DNA of 6,354 nt from NCBI GenBank assembly GCA_947628635.1, contig CANRAX010000068.1:1-6354 (forward strand), in the 5' to 3' direction. How positions within the stretch are numbered: the stretch's first letter is position 1; each line of letters begins with the position of its first letter. A model generated the notes under the pieces. It ran no database searches, was not told where the DNA came from, and saw nothing but the letters and a program-made list of their open reading frames with translations. This stretch comes from an uncultured Bacilli bacterium (GTDB taxonomy: Bacteria > Bacillota_I > Bacilli_A > RF39 > UBA660). The translations under genes were made by a program, and so were the position numbers. Shown here one piece after another: positions 1-5,924 of the stretch.

Positions 1-2
1 CG

Positions 3-47
3 CAAACAGTTTATGATTATTTAAAGAAAAACAATATATTAAAATAA
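3..47 (+). pseudogene. Possible remnant of the amidase N-terminal half, ending in TAA
   Basis: The frame is open from the left edge and reads QTVYDYLKKNNILK followed by TAA at 45-47. In Amidase_3 proteins of the same subtype as the downstream gene, a helix of similar character (Tyr-x-Tyr/Arg-Leu/Phe-Lys, ending Asn/Gly-Ile) lies about 45 residues before the Gly-Gly-x-Gly-Ala-Glu strand. Here only about ten codons separate the two, and the frame differs by one. I infer a stop plus an internal deletion or frameshift within one ancestral gene. It could equally be the tail of an unrelated upstream gene; 14 residues are too few to decide. Confidence 0.35.
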
Positions 48-60
48 TTACTAATGGTAA

Positions 61-1041
61 ATGAACCCACGAGGTGGTGAAGGTGCAGAAATAGTTTATT
101 CTTTGCGTAACGATGACACTTTAGCAAATATGGCCCTAGATAATATTGGTGCTGCTGGGCAAATAAAAAGAAAGGCATATCAAAGGCGCCTTCCAGAAAA
201 TCCTAATAAAGACTATTACTATATTTTAAGAGAAACAGGAAATGTTGAACCAATACTAGTTGAATATGGATTTATAGATAATGTTAAAGATGCCAACAAA
301 CTAAGAAATAATCTAGAAGAATACGTAGAAGGTGTAGTAAAGGCCATTGCTGACTATACAGGCTATAAATATACACCACCAGGAGTAAATAATGATGCAA
401 CAACCTACACTGTTCAAAGAGGTGATACTTTATATAAAATTTCTAATATGTTCGGACTTTCTGTACAAGAATTGAAAGACTTAAATAATTTAACCTCTGA
501 CGTCTTAAAGATAGGTCAAGTTTTAAAAATAGTTGAGGAAAGCTATCCAAATTTTGAAGTAACATCATATACAGTACAAAAAGGTGATACACTTTATGGC
601 ATAGCTAATAGATTTAACACAACAGTCGATATTTTAAAGCAAATCAATAATTTAACTTCTAATACGCTTTATATAGGTCAAGTGTTACAAGTACCTACTA
701 CTAACACAAATCTACCTGAAAATAATCAGCCATCAACTAATGACTACTACATTTACACTGTTCAAAAAGGTGACAGTTTATGGTTAATTGCTCAAAAAAA
801 TAATACATCTGTTGATGACCTAATTAAACTTAATAACCTAACTTCAACAGTTCTTCAAATTGGTGAGCAATTAAAGATTCCAACCAGCAATTCAACACCT
901 TCAAATATTTATATTGTAAAAAAAGGTGATACTTTATGGTCAATTGCAAGAGAAAATAATATATCAGTTGATGAACTAAAAAAATTAAATAACCTTACTA
1001 GTAATCTTTTAAGTGTAGGTCAAGAATTAGTATTATCTTAA
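61..1041 (+). CDS. N-acetylmuramoyl-L-alanine amidase (Amidase_3) C-terminal part with four LysM repeats; N-terminally truncated, probably a pseudogene
   Basis: Amidases of this family cut the bond between N-acetylmuramic acid and L-alanine in peptidoglycan; LysM repeats hold the enzyme on glycan strands. Residues 5-100 match the second half of an Amidase_3 domain: GGEGAEIVYSLRNDDTLAN, then QRRLP-NPNKDYYYI, then the catalytic-Glu strand LVEYGF (Glu68). Four LysM repeats follow at about 115-157, 169-211, 231-273 and 283-325, each with (K/R)GD(T/S)L near its start and LNNLTS or INNLTS in the middle, separated by short Asn/Thr/Ser-rich linkers. The first half of the fold is missing, including the first zinc ligands and the Ser-x-His motif just before GGEG. 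An in-frame TAA lies directly upstream (58-60), there is no Shine-Dalgarno before the ATG and no signal peptide. The LysM part is intact, but the protein is unlikely to be catalytic as encoded. An assembly or sequencing error at the left edge is an alternative. Confidence 0.8.
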   Translation: MNPRGGEGAEIVYSLRNDDTLANMALDNIGAAGQIKRKAYQRRLPENPNKDYYYILRETGNVEPILVEYGFIDNVKDANKLRNNLEEYVEGVVKAIADYTGYKYTPPGVNNDATTYTVQRGDTLYKISNMFGLSVQELKDLNNLTSDVLKIGQVLKIVEESYPNFEVTSYTVQKGDTLYGIANRFNTTVDILKQINNLTSNTLYIGQVLQVPTTNTNLPENNQPSTNDYYIYTVQKGDSLWLIAQKNNTSVDDLIKLNNLTSTVLQIGEQLKIPTSNSTPSNIYIVKKGDTLWSIARENNISVDELKKLNNLTSNLLSVGQELVLS

Positions 1042-1044
1042 TTT

Positions 1045-1088
1045 AAATAATAAAAAGACTATTAACAATTTTCGCTTTGTCAATAGTC
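1045..1088 (-). terminator. Rho-independent terminator for the leftward thioredoxin-like gene
   Basis: Arms 1057-1068 and 1077-1088 form a 12-bp stem around an 8-base loop. Read leftward it is followed by TTTTTATTATTT (1056-1045). In the leftward RNA the one irregular pair is a G-U wobble, while in the rightward RNA the same position is an A-C mismatch, which argues that it works on the minus strand. It begins about 43 bases after the TAG stop at 1132. Confidence 0.75.
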
Positions 1089-1092
1089 CACG

Positions 1093-1124
1093 ACTTATTC
1101 AGATGAATAAGTTTTTTCTTTTTT
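1093..1124 (+). terminator. Rho-independent terminator for the LysM amidase gene
   Basis: ACTTATTC (1093-1100), loop AGAT, and GAATAAGT (1105-1112) form an 8-bp stem. It is followed in the rightward direction by an almost pure T run, TTTTTTCTTTTTT (1112-1124). It lies about 50 bases after the amidase TAA. The stem is AT-rich, but its position and T-tract are good. Confidence 0.7.
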
Positions 1125-1131
1125 ATAATCT

Positions 1132-1725
1132 CTAATATGTCTTTTTTCTAGCTTGTATAATACCATAAGTAACGCCGCCAACAACAAGTACAATTATAAT
1201 TAGAGCTACAATATCAGATGATTTTGATTTTTCCTTTACATTCTTTTCTAAACTTGGTAGAAGCGCCATAATATCATATCTACTACTAACTTCTTTCTCA
1301 TATTCTGAATTTATTGCATCTAAAATTTCATCCTTATACTCATCAGCAAATCCATTCCAAGAATGATTACCAATTATAATATAAGGAACGCCATCTGCTT
1401 CTTCTCCTCTTGCATCAGCAACTCTATCCATTAATTCAGCATTTTCTTCATTATTCCAAACTTCGTAATCAATTACTTTAAATTTGCTTCCATATTCTTC
1501 TTCAATACTTTCAAACCATTCTTCGGTTTCAGCACAATGCGAACATGTCTCACCTCTAAAGAAATAAATTTTTACTTCTTTATCTTCTTCACTATCAGAA
1601 CTTTCTTCACTTGTTTCTTCAACTTCTCCACTCTTTTCAGTGTTTTCACCATCTTCAGCTAAAACAGTAAATGGAATTGCCAAAAATGCTAGCAACATAA
1701 CTAAAAATATTCCTAATTTTTTCAT
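1132..1725 (-). CDS. Exported, membrane-anchored thioredoxin/glutaredoxin-like protein
   Basis: Probable extracytoplasmic thiol-disulfide protein of 197 residues. Residues 1-23 are a signal peptide (Lys-Lys, hydrophobic core, VLA before a possible cleavage site). Residues 24-50 are a very acidic Glu/Ser linker. Residues 51-142 have a thioredoxin-like fold: beta strand VKIYFFRGETCSHC with the CxxC pair Cys61/Cys64, helix, strand, then GVPYIIIG with the expected cis-proline at Pro114, followed by a terminal helix. Residues 171-190 are a transmembrane segment ending in a basic QARKK tail, so the enzyme would be held on the outer face. CSHC resembles glutaredoxin-like or thioredoxin-like oxidoreductases more than classical thioredoxin CGPC. 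No CcdA/DsbD-type electron partner or obvious substrate gene lies nearby. AGGAGG sits 7 bases before the ATG. Whether it oxidises, reduces or isomerises disulfides cannot be told from sequence. If the signal peptide is not cleaved it would have two membrane spans. Confidence 0.85.
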   Translation of the reverse strand: MKKLGIFLVMLLAFLAIPFTVLAEDGENTEKSGEVEETSEESSDSEEDKEVKIYFFRGETCSHCAETEEWFESIEEEYGSKFKVIDYEVWNNEENAELMDRVADARGEEADGVPYIIIGNHSWNGFADEYKDEILDAINSEYEKEVSSRYDIMALLPSLEKNVKEKSKSSDIVALIIIVLVVGGVTYGIIQARKKTY

Positions 1726-1744
1726 TTTCTAACCTCCTAAAATA

Positions 1745-1772
1745 ATCATATCACAAATCAAAAAAATATCAA
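1745..1772 (-). promoter_or_regulatory. Candidate promoter for the thioredoxin-like gene
   Basis: On the minus strand, TTGATA (1772-1767), a 16-base spacer and TATGAT (1750-1745) form a near-consensus vegetative promoter, with an extended -10 TG (TGATATGAT). The predicted start near 1738 falls at the edge of the Shine-Dalgarno, giving a leader of only about 13 bases, which lowers confidence. Confidence 0.4.
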
Positions 1773-1847
1773 ATAAAATCATGATAATAACGCTAATTTT
1801 CTCTAAAATTTCATTAAATTTTCACAAAAAAATTTGAAAAAAAATAA

Positions 1848-2282
1848 CTATTTTTTAAAAACAAAAACATTTTTAGTTTTTTCATAAGTTTTAACGCTAA
1901 TTCCTTCAAAACTAGCACTTATTTTATCCTCTTCACTAAATGAAAATTTTATATGGTTAGTCATCTCTATTTTCTTGACTTCCTCATTTTCACAATTTAA
2001 AGCATCTGCGATTATCATTTTTAATTCATCACTATTTAAATTTTTTTCAAATTTATGAAGCGTACCATTCTTCTCTAAATAGCCTGAAACTAAAAATTCA
2101 TTTCTAATACTTAACTGATAAGTTGTAAAAAGAACATTTTCCAAATTATTATCATCTTTTATTAATGGTACGATTTTTCTTGTATTAATTCTTACTTTGA
2201 TTGCCTGACCATAATAATTTTTTTCATAATAATTTTTAATCATTTTAATAACCTGATTTTTATCAAAATTAACCATAAGCAT
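1848..2282 (-). CDS. Hypothetical protein, 144 residues, no recognised family
   Basis: I do not recognise this protein. It has no signal peptide, membrane segment or cysteine cluster (a single Cys lies mid-protein), so it is probably cytoplasmic. It opens with an amphipathic Lys/Tyr-rich helix (FDKNQVIKMIKNYYEKNYYG), continues with alternating strands (IKVRINTRKIVPLI, LFTTYQLSIRN, LVSGYLEKNG), a central helix (SDELKMIIADALN) and a strand-rich C-terminus (IKFSFSEEDKISASFEGISVKTY) ending KNVFVFKK. This suggests a small alpha+beta domain. A TTG at 2285 would add one residue, but ATG 2282 is preferred because GAGGAGGT at 2296-2289 lies at the ideal distance from it. A TATAAT promoter is just upstream, so it is probably expressed alone. 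No good terminator follows it. Confidence 0.7.
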   Translation of the reverse strand: MLMVNFDKNQVIKMIKNYYEKNYYGQAIKVRINTRKIVPLIKDDNNLENVLFTTYQLSIRNEFLVSGYLEKNGTLHKFEKNLNSDELKMIIADALNCENEEVKKIEMTNHIKFSFSEEDKISASFEGISVKTYEKTKNVFVFKK

Positions 2283-2288
2283 CAAATT

Positions 2289-2296
2289 ACCTCCTC
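2289..2296 (-). promoter_or_regulatory. Shine-Dalgarno GAGGAGGT deciding the start of the 144-residue gene
   Basis: The minus strand reads GAGGAGGTAATTTGATG. AGGAGG is 7 bases from ATG 2282, only 4 from the TTG at 2285 and 13 from the second ATG at 2276, so ATG 2282 is the best start. Confidence 0.75.
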
Positions 2297-2309
2297 AAAT
2301 TTGAGTCTT

Positions 2310-2337
2310 ATTATATCAAAAATTTAAAATATTACAA
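2310..2337 (-). promoter_or_regulatory. Probable promoter for the 144-residue gene
   Basis: On the minus strand, TTGTAA (2337-2332), a 16-base spacer and a perfect TATAAT (2315-2310). The predicted start is near 2303, giving a leader of about 20 bases that contains the strong Shine-Dalgarno. It lies between the two genes, so the 144-residue gene need not depend on read-through from the radical SAM gene. Confidence 0.5.
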
Positions 2338-2364
2338 GTTACCAAAAATTATTAACATCAGCAA

Positions 2365-3267
2365 TTATAAAAATTCATCTATAACTGAACTATCAAATTT
2401 TGGAATAAAACTTTCACTAGCCGTACCACCTTCTTGAACAAAGGCATTTTTTACACCTAATTTGATTGCAAAATCAATTACTTTACTATATTCTTCATCA
2501 GTAACCTTTCTATTTAAATTTTCATATTTTTCAATTTTATTAACTGGTGTATATTGATTCATAATACTAATTATAACATCGTCACCATAGGTTTTATAAA
2601 TATACTCAATTATCCTAATAGCATCACTGATATGTCCAGGAAGTATTAATACCCTAATAATCAATCCTTTTTGTAAAATTTCATTTTTTAAAGAAAATTT
2701 TCCAACCTGTCTATACATTTCATCAATAGCCATAGTAGCAGTTTCAAAGTAATTATGACAGTTTGAATATTTCCAAGCTAGTTGATCATCAAAATATCTT
2801 AAATCTGCTAAATATATATCAACTAAATTTCTAAGCATCATTAAAGTACCAACATTTTCATAACTGCTTGTATTATAAATTACTGGTATTTTAAGCTCTT
2901 TACCCTTTAATTTTTTTAATACATTAGCAATTTGAAAAGCATAGTGTGTTGGAGTAACAAGGTTTATATTATGAGCTTTTCTTCGTTGCAAGTTCAACAT
3001 TATTTCACCCAATTTTTTGTTACTTATTGTTTTTCCATAACCTTCCAAACTAATTTTTTTGTTTTGGCAATAGAGACATTTTAAATTACAATATGAAAAG
3101 AAAATTGTTCCACTACCTCTTTTTCCCGAAATTATTGGCTCTTCCCACATATGAAAACTCACATAAGCAACTTTTACCTTATTTGAAGCTTGACAATAGC
3201 CTTTCTTTTCATATCTATTAACACCACATTTTCTAGGGCATAACATACATTCTTTTAATAATTCCAT
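2365..3267 (-). CDS. Radical SAM protein, PflX-like (COG1313 type, pyruvate formate-lyase activase-related)
   Basis: A complete radical SAM protein of 300 residues, the usual length for the PflX-like group. The [4Fe-4S]/SAM motif CNLKCLYCQN has Cys60, Cys64 and Cys67, preceded by SGKRGSGTIFFSYC, typical of this group. An N-terminal cysteine set, CMLCPRKCGVNR with Cys7, Cys10 and Cys14 plus Cys25, is also a group hallmark and may hold a second cluster or zinc. Later landmarks are NLVTPTHY (102-109), YLADLRYFD (152-160), LILPGH (207-212), MNQYTP (236-241) and ENLNR (249-253). Glycyl-radical-enzyme activases are the best-known relatives, but no pyruvate formate-lyase or other glycyl radical enzyme lies in this window, and the PflX group has no settled function that I know of. 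GAGGT stands about 7 bases before the ATG. I see no convincing promoter in 3268-3387 and no clear terminator after the stop. Confidence 0.9.
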   Translation of the reverse strand: MELLKECMLCPRKCGVNRYEKKGYCQASNKVKVAYVSFHMWEEPIISGKRGSGTIFFSYCNLKCLYCQNKKISLEGYGKTISNKKLGEIMLNLQRRKAHNINLVTPTHYAFQIANVLKKLKGKELKIPVIYNTSSYENVGTLMMLRNLVDIYLADLRYFDDQLAWKYSNCHNYFETATMAIDEMYRQVGKFSLKNEILQKGLIIRVLILPGHISDAIRIIEYIYKTYGDDVIISIMNQYTPVNKIEKYENLNRKVTDEEYSKVIDFAIKLGVKNAFVQEGGTASESFIPKFDSSVIDEFL

Positions 3268-3387
3268 AATAAGACCTCAGAAATATGATAACACAAATAA
3301 AAAGAATAGGCTACTTGCTTAGATAACAAATTTGCTTAATAACAATATATAATTTTAGTATTTATAATAATTTGTTAAATATTTAAG

Positions 3388-3416
3388 AAAATAAAAGACA
3401 CATTTCAAAATGTGTC
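3388..3416 (-). terminator. Rho-independent terminator for the InlB-repeat gene
   Basis: GACACATT (3416-3409), loop TTGA and AATGTGTC (3404-3397) form a perfect 8-bp stem, followed leftward by TTTTATTTT (3396-3388). It lies 18 bases after the TAG at 3435 and separates this gene from the radical SAM gene downstream. Confidence 0.85.
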
Positions 3417-3434
3417 GCTAAATCTAAATAATTA

Positions 3435-4394
3435 CTATTCTTGATTTTCAGTAGAATCACTAGATTCTGGACTAGCTGAAGGAGACTCATTTGGTGTTGA
3501 CCCTGGATTACTTGGCTCTGGTTCACTTGGCACTGAAGGTGAATTACTTGGTATTGGTTCTACTGTTTCATTTGGCTCGGGGCTATCTGGTTGATTATCT
3601 TGTGCATTTTCTGGTGGTTTATCATATACTGTCTCTTGTGCACCAGTAGTTTTGCTTTTTTGCCACATAGCCTCTAAAGTTATATCCTGGGTTATTTCTA
3701 TATTAAAATCGAAAGCTTTACCATTAAGTTGCCATTCTATAAAACTATATCCCTTTCTTGTAGGATTAGCGGGCCTCGTTGCTTTTTGGCCTTCTTCAAT
3801 AGTTTGGGCTTCTATATTGCTTCCACCATAACTATCAAATGTTACCGTATATGTCACTTTCTCAGACTTTTCTTCTTCTTCTTTTAAAACCTTCTCTTCA
3901 TTAAGGTGTTTATCATAATCAACATATATAGAATAACTGATTTTATTTTTAGCATTATTTTTTAAATATTTTAAAATATTATCATTTTTTATAGTATCGC
4001 TATCAGTAGTTATTTCGACTTTGTTGAATAAAATTTTATTTGAGCTAGCCGTTTCACATAGCGTAAGTAAAACTTGATATAAATTTTTATCTTTTAAATC
4101 TAAACCTTTGTAAATGTTTTTAGCGTCATCATTAACTAACTCAAATCCGGTAACAGTATAATGATGATTGCCACATATTTCCTTTTTACCCTTTTTGTTT
4201 TTACATAAACTATACTCATCTTTAAAAGTTAATTTAACAAGAGGATTTATCTTTACATACATAGAGTTAGTTTCTTCTTTATGAACACGTAAATTATTAT
4301 TGTTTCTTGCTTCCGCTATCAAATAAGATCCTGTAATAATTGCAACAGATAAAAAGAACGAAATAACTATTATAAGAAATTTATGCTTTTCCAT
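3435..4394 (-). CDS. Membrane-tethered surface protein with RsgI-like domain, InlB-type repeat and Ser/Pro/Glu-rich tail
   Basis: Predicted exported protein of 319 residues. Residues 5-27 are a single hydrophobic segment after a short basic start (MEKHK), either a signal anchor or an uncleaved signal. Residues 45-160 resemble the extracellular part of RsgI-type anti-sigma factors: YVKINPLVKLTF, then VTGFELVNDDAKNIYKGLDLKDKNLYQVLLTL, matching the pattern INP-x-hydrophobic...N-x-D-(A/G)-K...(G)-L-D-L-K-x-K. This assignment is by eye. Residues 161-179 are highly charged. Residues 181-244 are one InlB (Listeria-Bacteroides) repeat: VTFDSYGG, RKGYSFIEW, AFDF, DITLEAMW. Residues 245-319 are a low-complexity Pro/Ser/Glu/Asn tail with no LPxTG motif and no second membrane span. 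The cytoplasmic sigma-binding domain of true RsgI is absent. AGGAGG stands 8 bases before the ATG. Likely role is cell-surface sensing or adhesion, but that is inference. Confidence 0.8.
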   Translation of the reverse strand: MEKHKFLIIVISFFLSVAIITGSYLIAEARNNNNLRVHKEETNSMYVKINPLVKLTFKDEYSLCKNKKGKKEICGNHHYTVTGFELVNDDAKNIYKGLDLKDKNLYQVLLTLCETASSNKILFNKVEITTDSDTIKNDNILKYLKNNAKNKISYSIYVDYDKHLNEEKVLKEEEEKSEKVTYTVTFDSYGGSNIEAQTIEEGQKATRPANPTRKGYSFIEWQLNGKAFDFNIEITQDITLEAMWQKSKTTGAQETVYDKPPENAQDNQPDSPEPNETVEPIPSNSPSVPSEPEPSNPGSTPNESPSASPESSDSTENQE

Positions 4395-4416
4395 TACACA
4401 ACCTCCTATTTACCAT

Positions 4417-4425
4417 ATTATAGCA
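4417..4425 (-). promoter_or_regulatory. Extended -10 promoter for the InlB-repeat gene
   Basis: The minus strand reads TGCTATAAT, a perfect -10 with the extended TGn element. No good -35 lies 16-18 bases upstream. The predicted start near 4410 gives a leader of about 16 bases holding the AGGAGG. The same nine bases precede tRNA-Trp at 6238-6246. Confidence 0.55.
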
Positions 4426-4588
4426 TGAAATTTTTATGTAGTATAGTTTTAATAAACAATTTTCTATTTTTATTATATAGCGTTCAATTTGCTAAAACAG
4501 TCAGTTTTTGTCTTAATTAATCTGAAATATCAACATTAATGGAAAATTCTAAAAGTTGAATAAACTATTTTATTATCATATTTAATCT

Positions 4589-5122
4589 TTAATCTATCTT
4601 AAGTTCATCACTAGTCATTAGAGAATTAACTTTTTGATTTGTTAGTAGTACATTTAAAACAACATATGCCCCATTTAGAATACCATCATTTTCTTCTATT
4701 AATTTCTTACAGGCTTTATAAGTACCACCCGTTGCGAAGACATCATCTACAAATACACAAATCTTTCCCTTCAAATCTACTATTGGTAAATCAAGTTCAA
4801 TATTTGAATATTCAGTTGTATCTTTTGTAGAAGCCATAACACTACTTTCAGGTAATTTTCCATGCTTACGAATTGTAATTAATGGCTTATCCATCAACGA
4901 AGCTACATAACTTCCCCATATAAAACCTCTTGCATCAGGCGAAACAATGTAATCAATATCACCACAATTTTCTATTATTTTTTCTTTCAAAAGTGTAGCA
5001 ACTTTTCTAAAATTATCTTTAATAATTAATGTAGGAGTTAAATCGACAAAATTAACTCCTTTTATAGGCCAATCCTTTTGAACTCTATACAAAATATCTT
5101 TATTTTTCTTTACTTCATTCAT
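4589..5122 (-). CDS. apt: Adenine phosphoribosyltransferase
   Basis: Makes AMP and pyrophosphate from adenine and PRPP in the cytoplasm (purine salvage). At 177 residues it is normal for the family. Visible landmarks in order: WPIKGVNFVDLTPTL (18-32), the family's N-terminal signature; ARGFIWG (64-70); RKHGKLP (85-91); and the PRPP-binding loop VFVDDVFATGGT (123-134) with the paired acidic residues Asp126/Asp127. The usual YxLEYG stretch is altered here (TEYSNIELDLP, 103-113), so it is a diverged member; another purine PRTase is less likely given RKHGKLP. It lies 44 bases after mtnN on the same strand with no promoter or terminator between, so co-transcription is likely, and MtnN supplies its substrate adenine. 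AAGGAG (5139-5134) is 11 bases from ATG 5122, a rather long spacing. Only a weak imperfect hairpin (4551-4569) follows the stop. Confidence 0.88.
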   Translation of the reverse strand: MNEVKKNKDILYRVQKDWPIKGVNFVDLTPTLIIKDNFRKVATLLKEKIIENCGDIDYIVSPDARGFIWGSYVASLMDKPLITIRKHGKLPESSVMASTKDTTEYSNIELDLPIVDLKGKICVFVDDVFATGGTYKACKKLIEENDGILNGAYVVLNVLLTNQKVNSLMTSDELKID

Positions 5123-5166
5123 AATTCTTTTATCTCCTTCTACTACAAATTATAAGTAAGAGTTAA

Positions 5167-5871
5167 TTAATTTGTTTTACTAAGTTCTAACAATATATCA
5201 TTTAAAGCCTTTGCCACGATTTTGCAACTGCTTTTAAGAAAAGTTTCATAAGTAATAACATTATCATTATTAGACACATCTGAAATACTTCTCAGTATCA
5301 AAAAAGGAACCTTGCTTAAATAACATACTTGAGCAATACTAGCGCCTTCCATTTCCACACACAAGGCATTAAATTTACTTTTTATCTTTTCACTCATCTT
5401 TAAATCGGTACAAAATATATCACCAGAAGCAATTACTCCTTTAAAGGTATTTATATCTTGGACTCTTTCTAAAACTGTTTCTGCTATCTTTTTTAAATAT
5501 GGATCTGTATCGATATAGATACCAATATCTGGTATGAAGCCTTTTTCATGATTAAATGCTGTTATATCAAAATCATGTTGAACTAATTTTTCACCAATAA
5601 CTATATCTCCGACAGAAAGTTTTTCACTCAAACCACCCGCAACGCCAACATTAAATATATAATCAACATTTGCTCTATCTATAAGCATTTGTGTAGCTCT
5701 AGATGCATTAACTTTTCCCACACCACATTGAACCATTACACATAAAACATTATTCGAAATACCTTCATAAAATTTTAAATCAAAAACATTATATTCTTTA
5801 GTAATATTTATATACTTCCTAAAAGCATCAATTTCTTCTACCATTGGAAAAATTAATCCTATTCTTTTCAT
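5167..5871 (-). CDS. mtnN: 5'-methylthioadenosine/S-adenosylhomocysteine nucleosidase
   Basis: Hydrolyses 5'-methylthioadenosine and S-adenosylhomocysteine to adenine plus methylthioribose or S-ribosylhomocysteine, clearing by-products of SAM use. With the ATG at 5871 it has 234 residues, close to the E. coli enzyme's 232. Numbering runs one ahead of E. coli: Glu13 (IFPMVEEIDAF) matches catalytic Glu12, the VEMEG motif gives Glu173/Glu175, and Asp198 (RSISDVS) matches the base-protonating Asp197. FNVGVAGGL (74-82) is the family's glycine-rich ribose/nucleophile region. A GTG at 5880 would add three residues but overlaps the Shine-Dalgarno, so ATG 5871 is chosen. apt follows 44 bases later, forming an adenine-recycling pair. 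No pfs-luxS or methionine-cycle genes are in view. Confidence 0.93.
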   Translation of the reverse strand: MKRIGLIFPMVEEIDAFRKYINITKEYNVFDLKFYEGISNNVLCVMVQCGVGKVNASRATQMLIDRANVDYIFNVGVAGGLSEKLSVGDIVIGEKLVQHDFDITAFNHEKGFIPDIGIYIDTDPYLKKIAETVLERVQDINTFKGVIASGDIFCTDLKMSEKIKSKFNALCVEMEGASIAQVCYLSKVPFLILRSISDVSNNDNVITYETFLKSSCKIVAKALNDILLELSKTN

Positions 5872-5876
5872 ATAAA

Positions 5877-5882
5877 CCACCT
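5877..5882 (-). promoter_or_regulatory. mtnN: Shine-Dalgarno AGGTGG deciding the mtnN start
   Basis: The minus strand reads AGGTGGTTTATATG. The upstream in-frame GTG (5880-5878) lies inside this ribosome-binding site and so cannot use it, whereas ATG 5871 follows at a 5-base spacing and begins MKRIGLI, the family's usual N-terminus. Confidence 0.7.
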
Positions 5883-5893
5883 ATAAAAAGTAT

Positions 5894-5924
5894 ATCATAG
5901 ATTTTACTCTAAGTTATATAGCAA
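5894..5924 (-). promoter_or_regulatory. Candidate promoter for the mtnN-apt operon
   Basis: On the minus strand, TTGCTA (5924-5919), a long 19-base spacer and TATGAT (5899-5894). The predicted start near 5887 gives a short leader like the other genes here. The spacing is poor, so confidence is low. The upstream 5925-6061 stretch shows no riboswitch-like structure that I can recognise. Confidence 0.3.

Noticed and set aside
1805..1822. Hairpin AAAATTT-CATT-AAATTTT after the 144-residue gene as a terminator
   Set aside because: It is pure AT, and leftward it is followed by AGAGAAAATT rather than a T-tract.
4551..4569. Imperfect hairpin after apt as its terminator
   Set aside because: Only four pairs, a mismatch and two pairs, followed by a short broken T run; not convincing.
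4639..4830. Rightward 63-codon open frame
   Set aside because: It lies entirely antisense to apt, has His/Leu/Tyr-rich nonsense composition and no Shine-Dalgarno; it is a shadow of the real gene.
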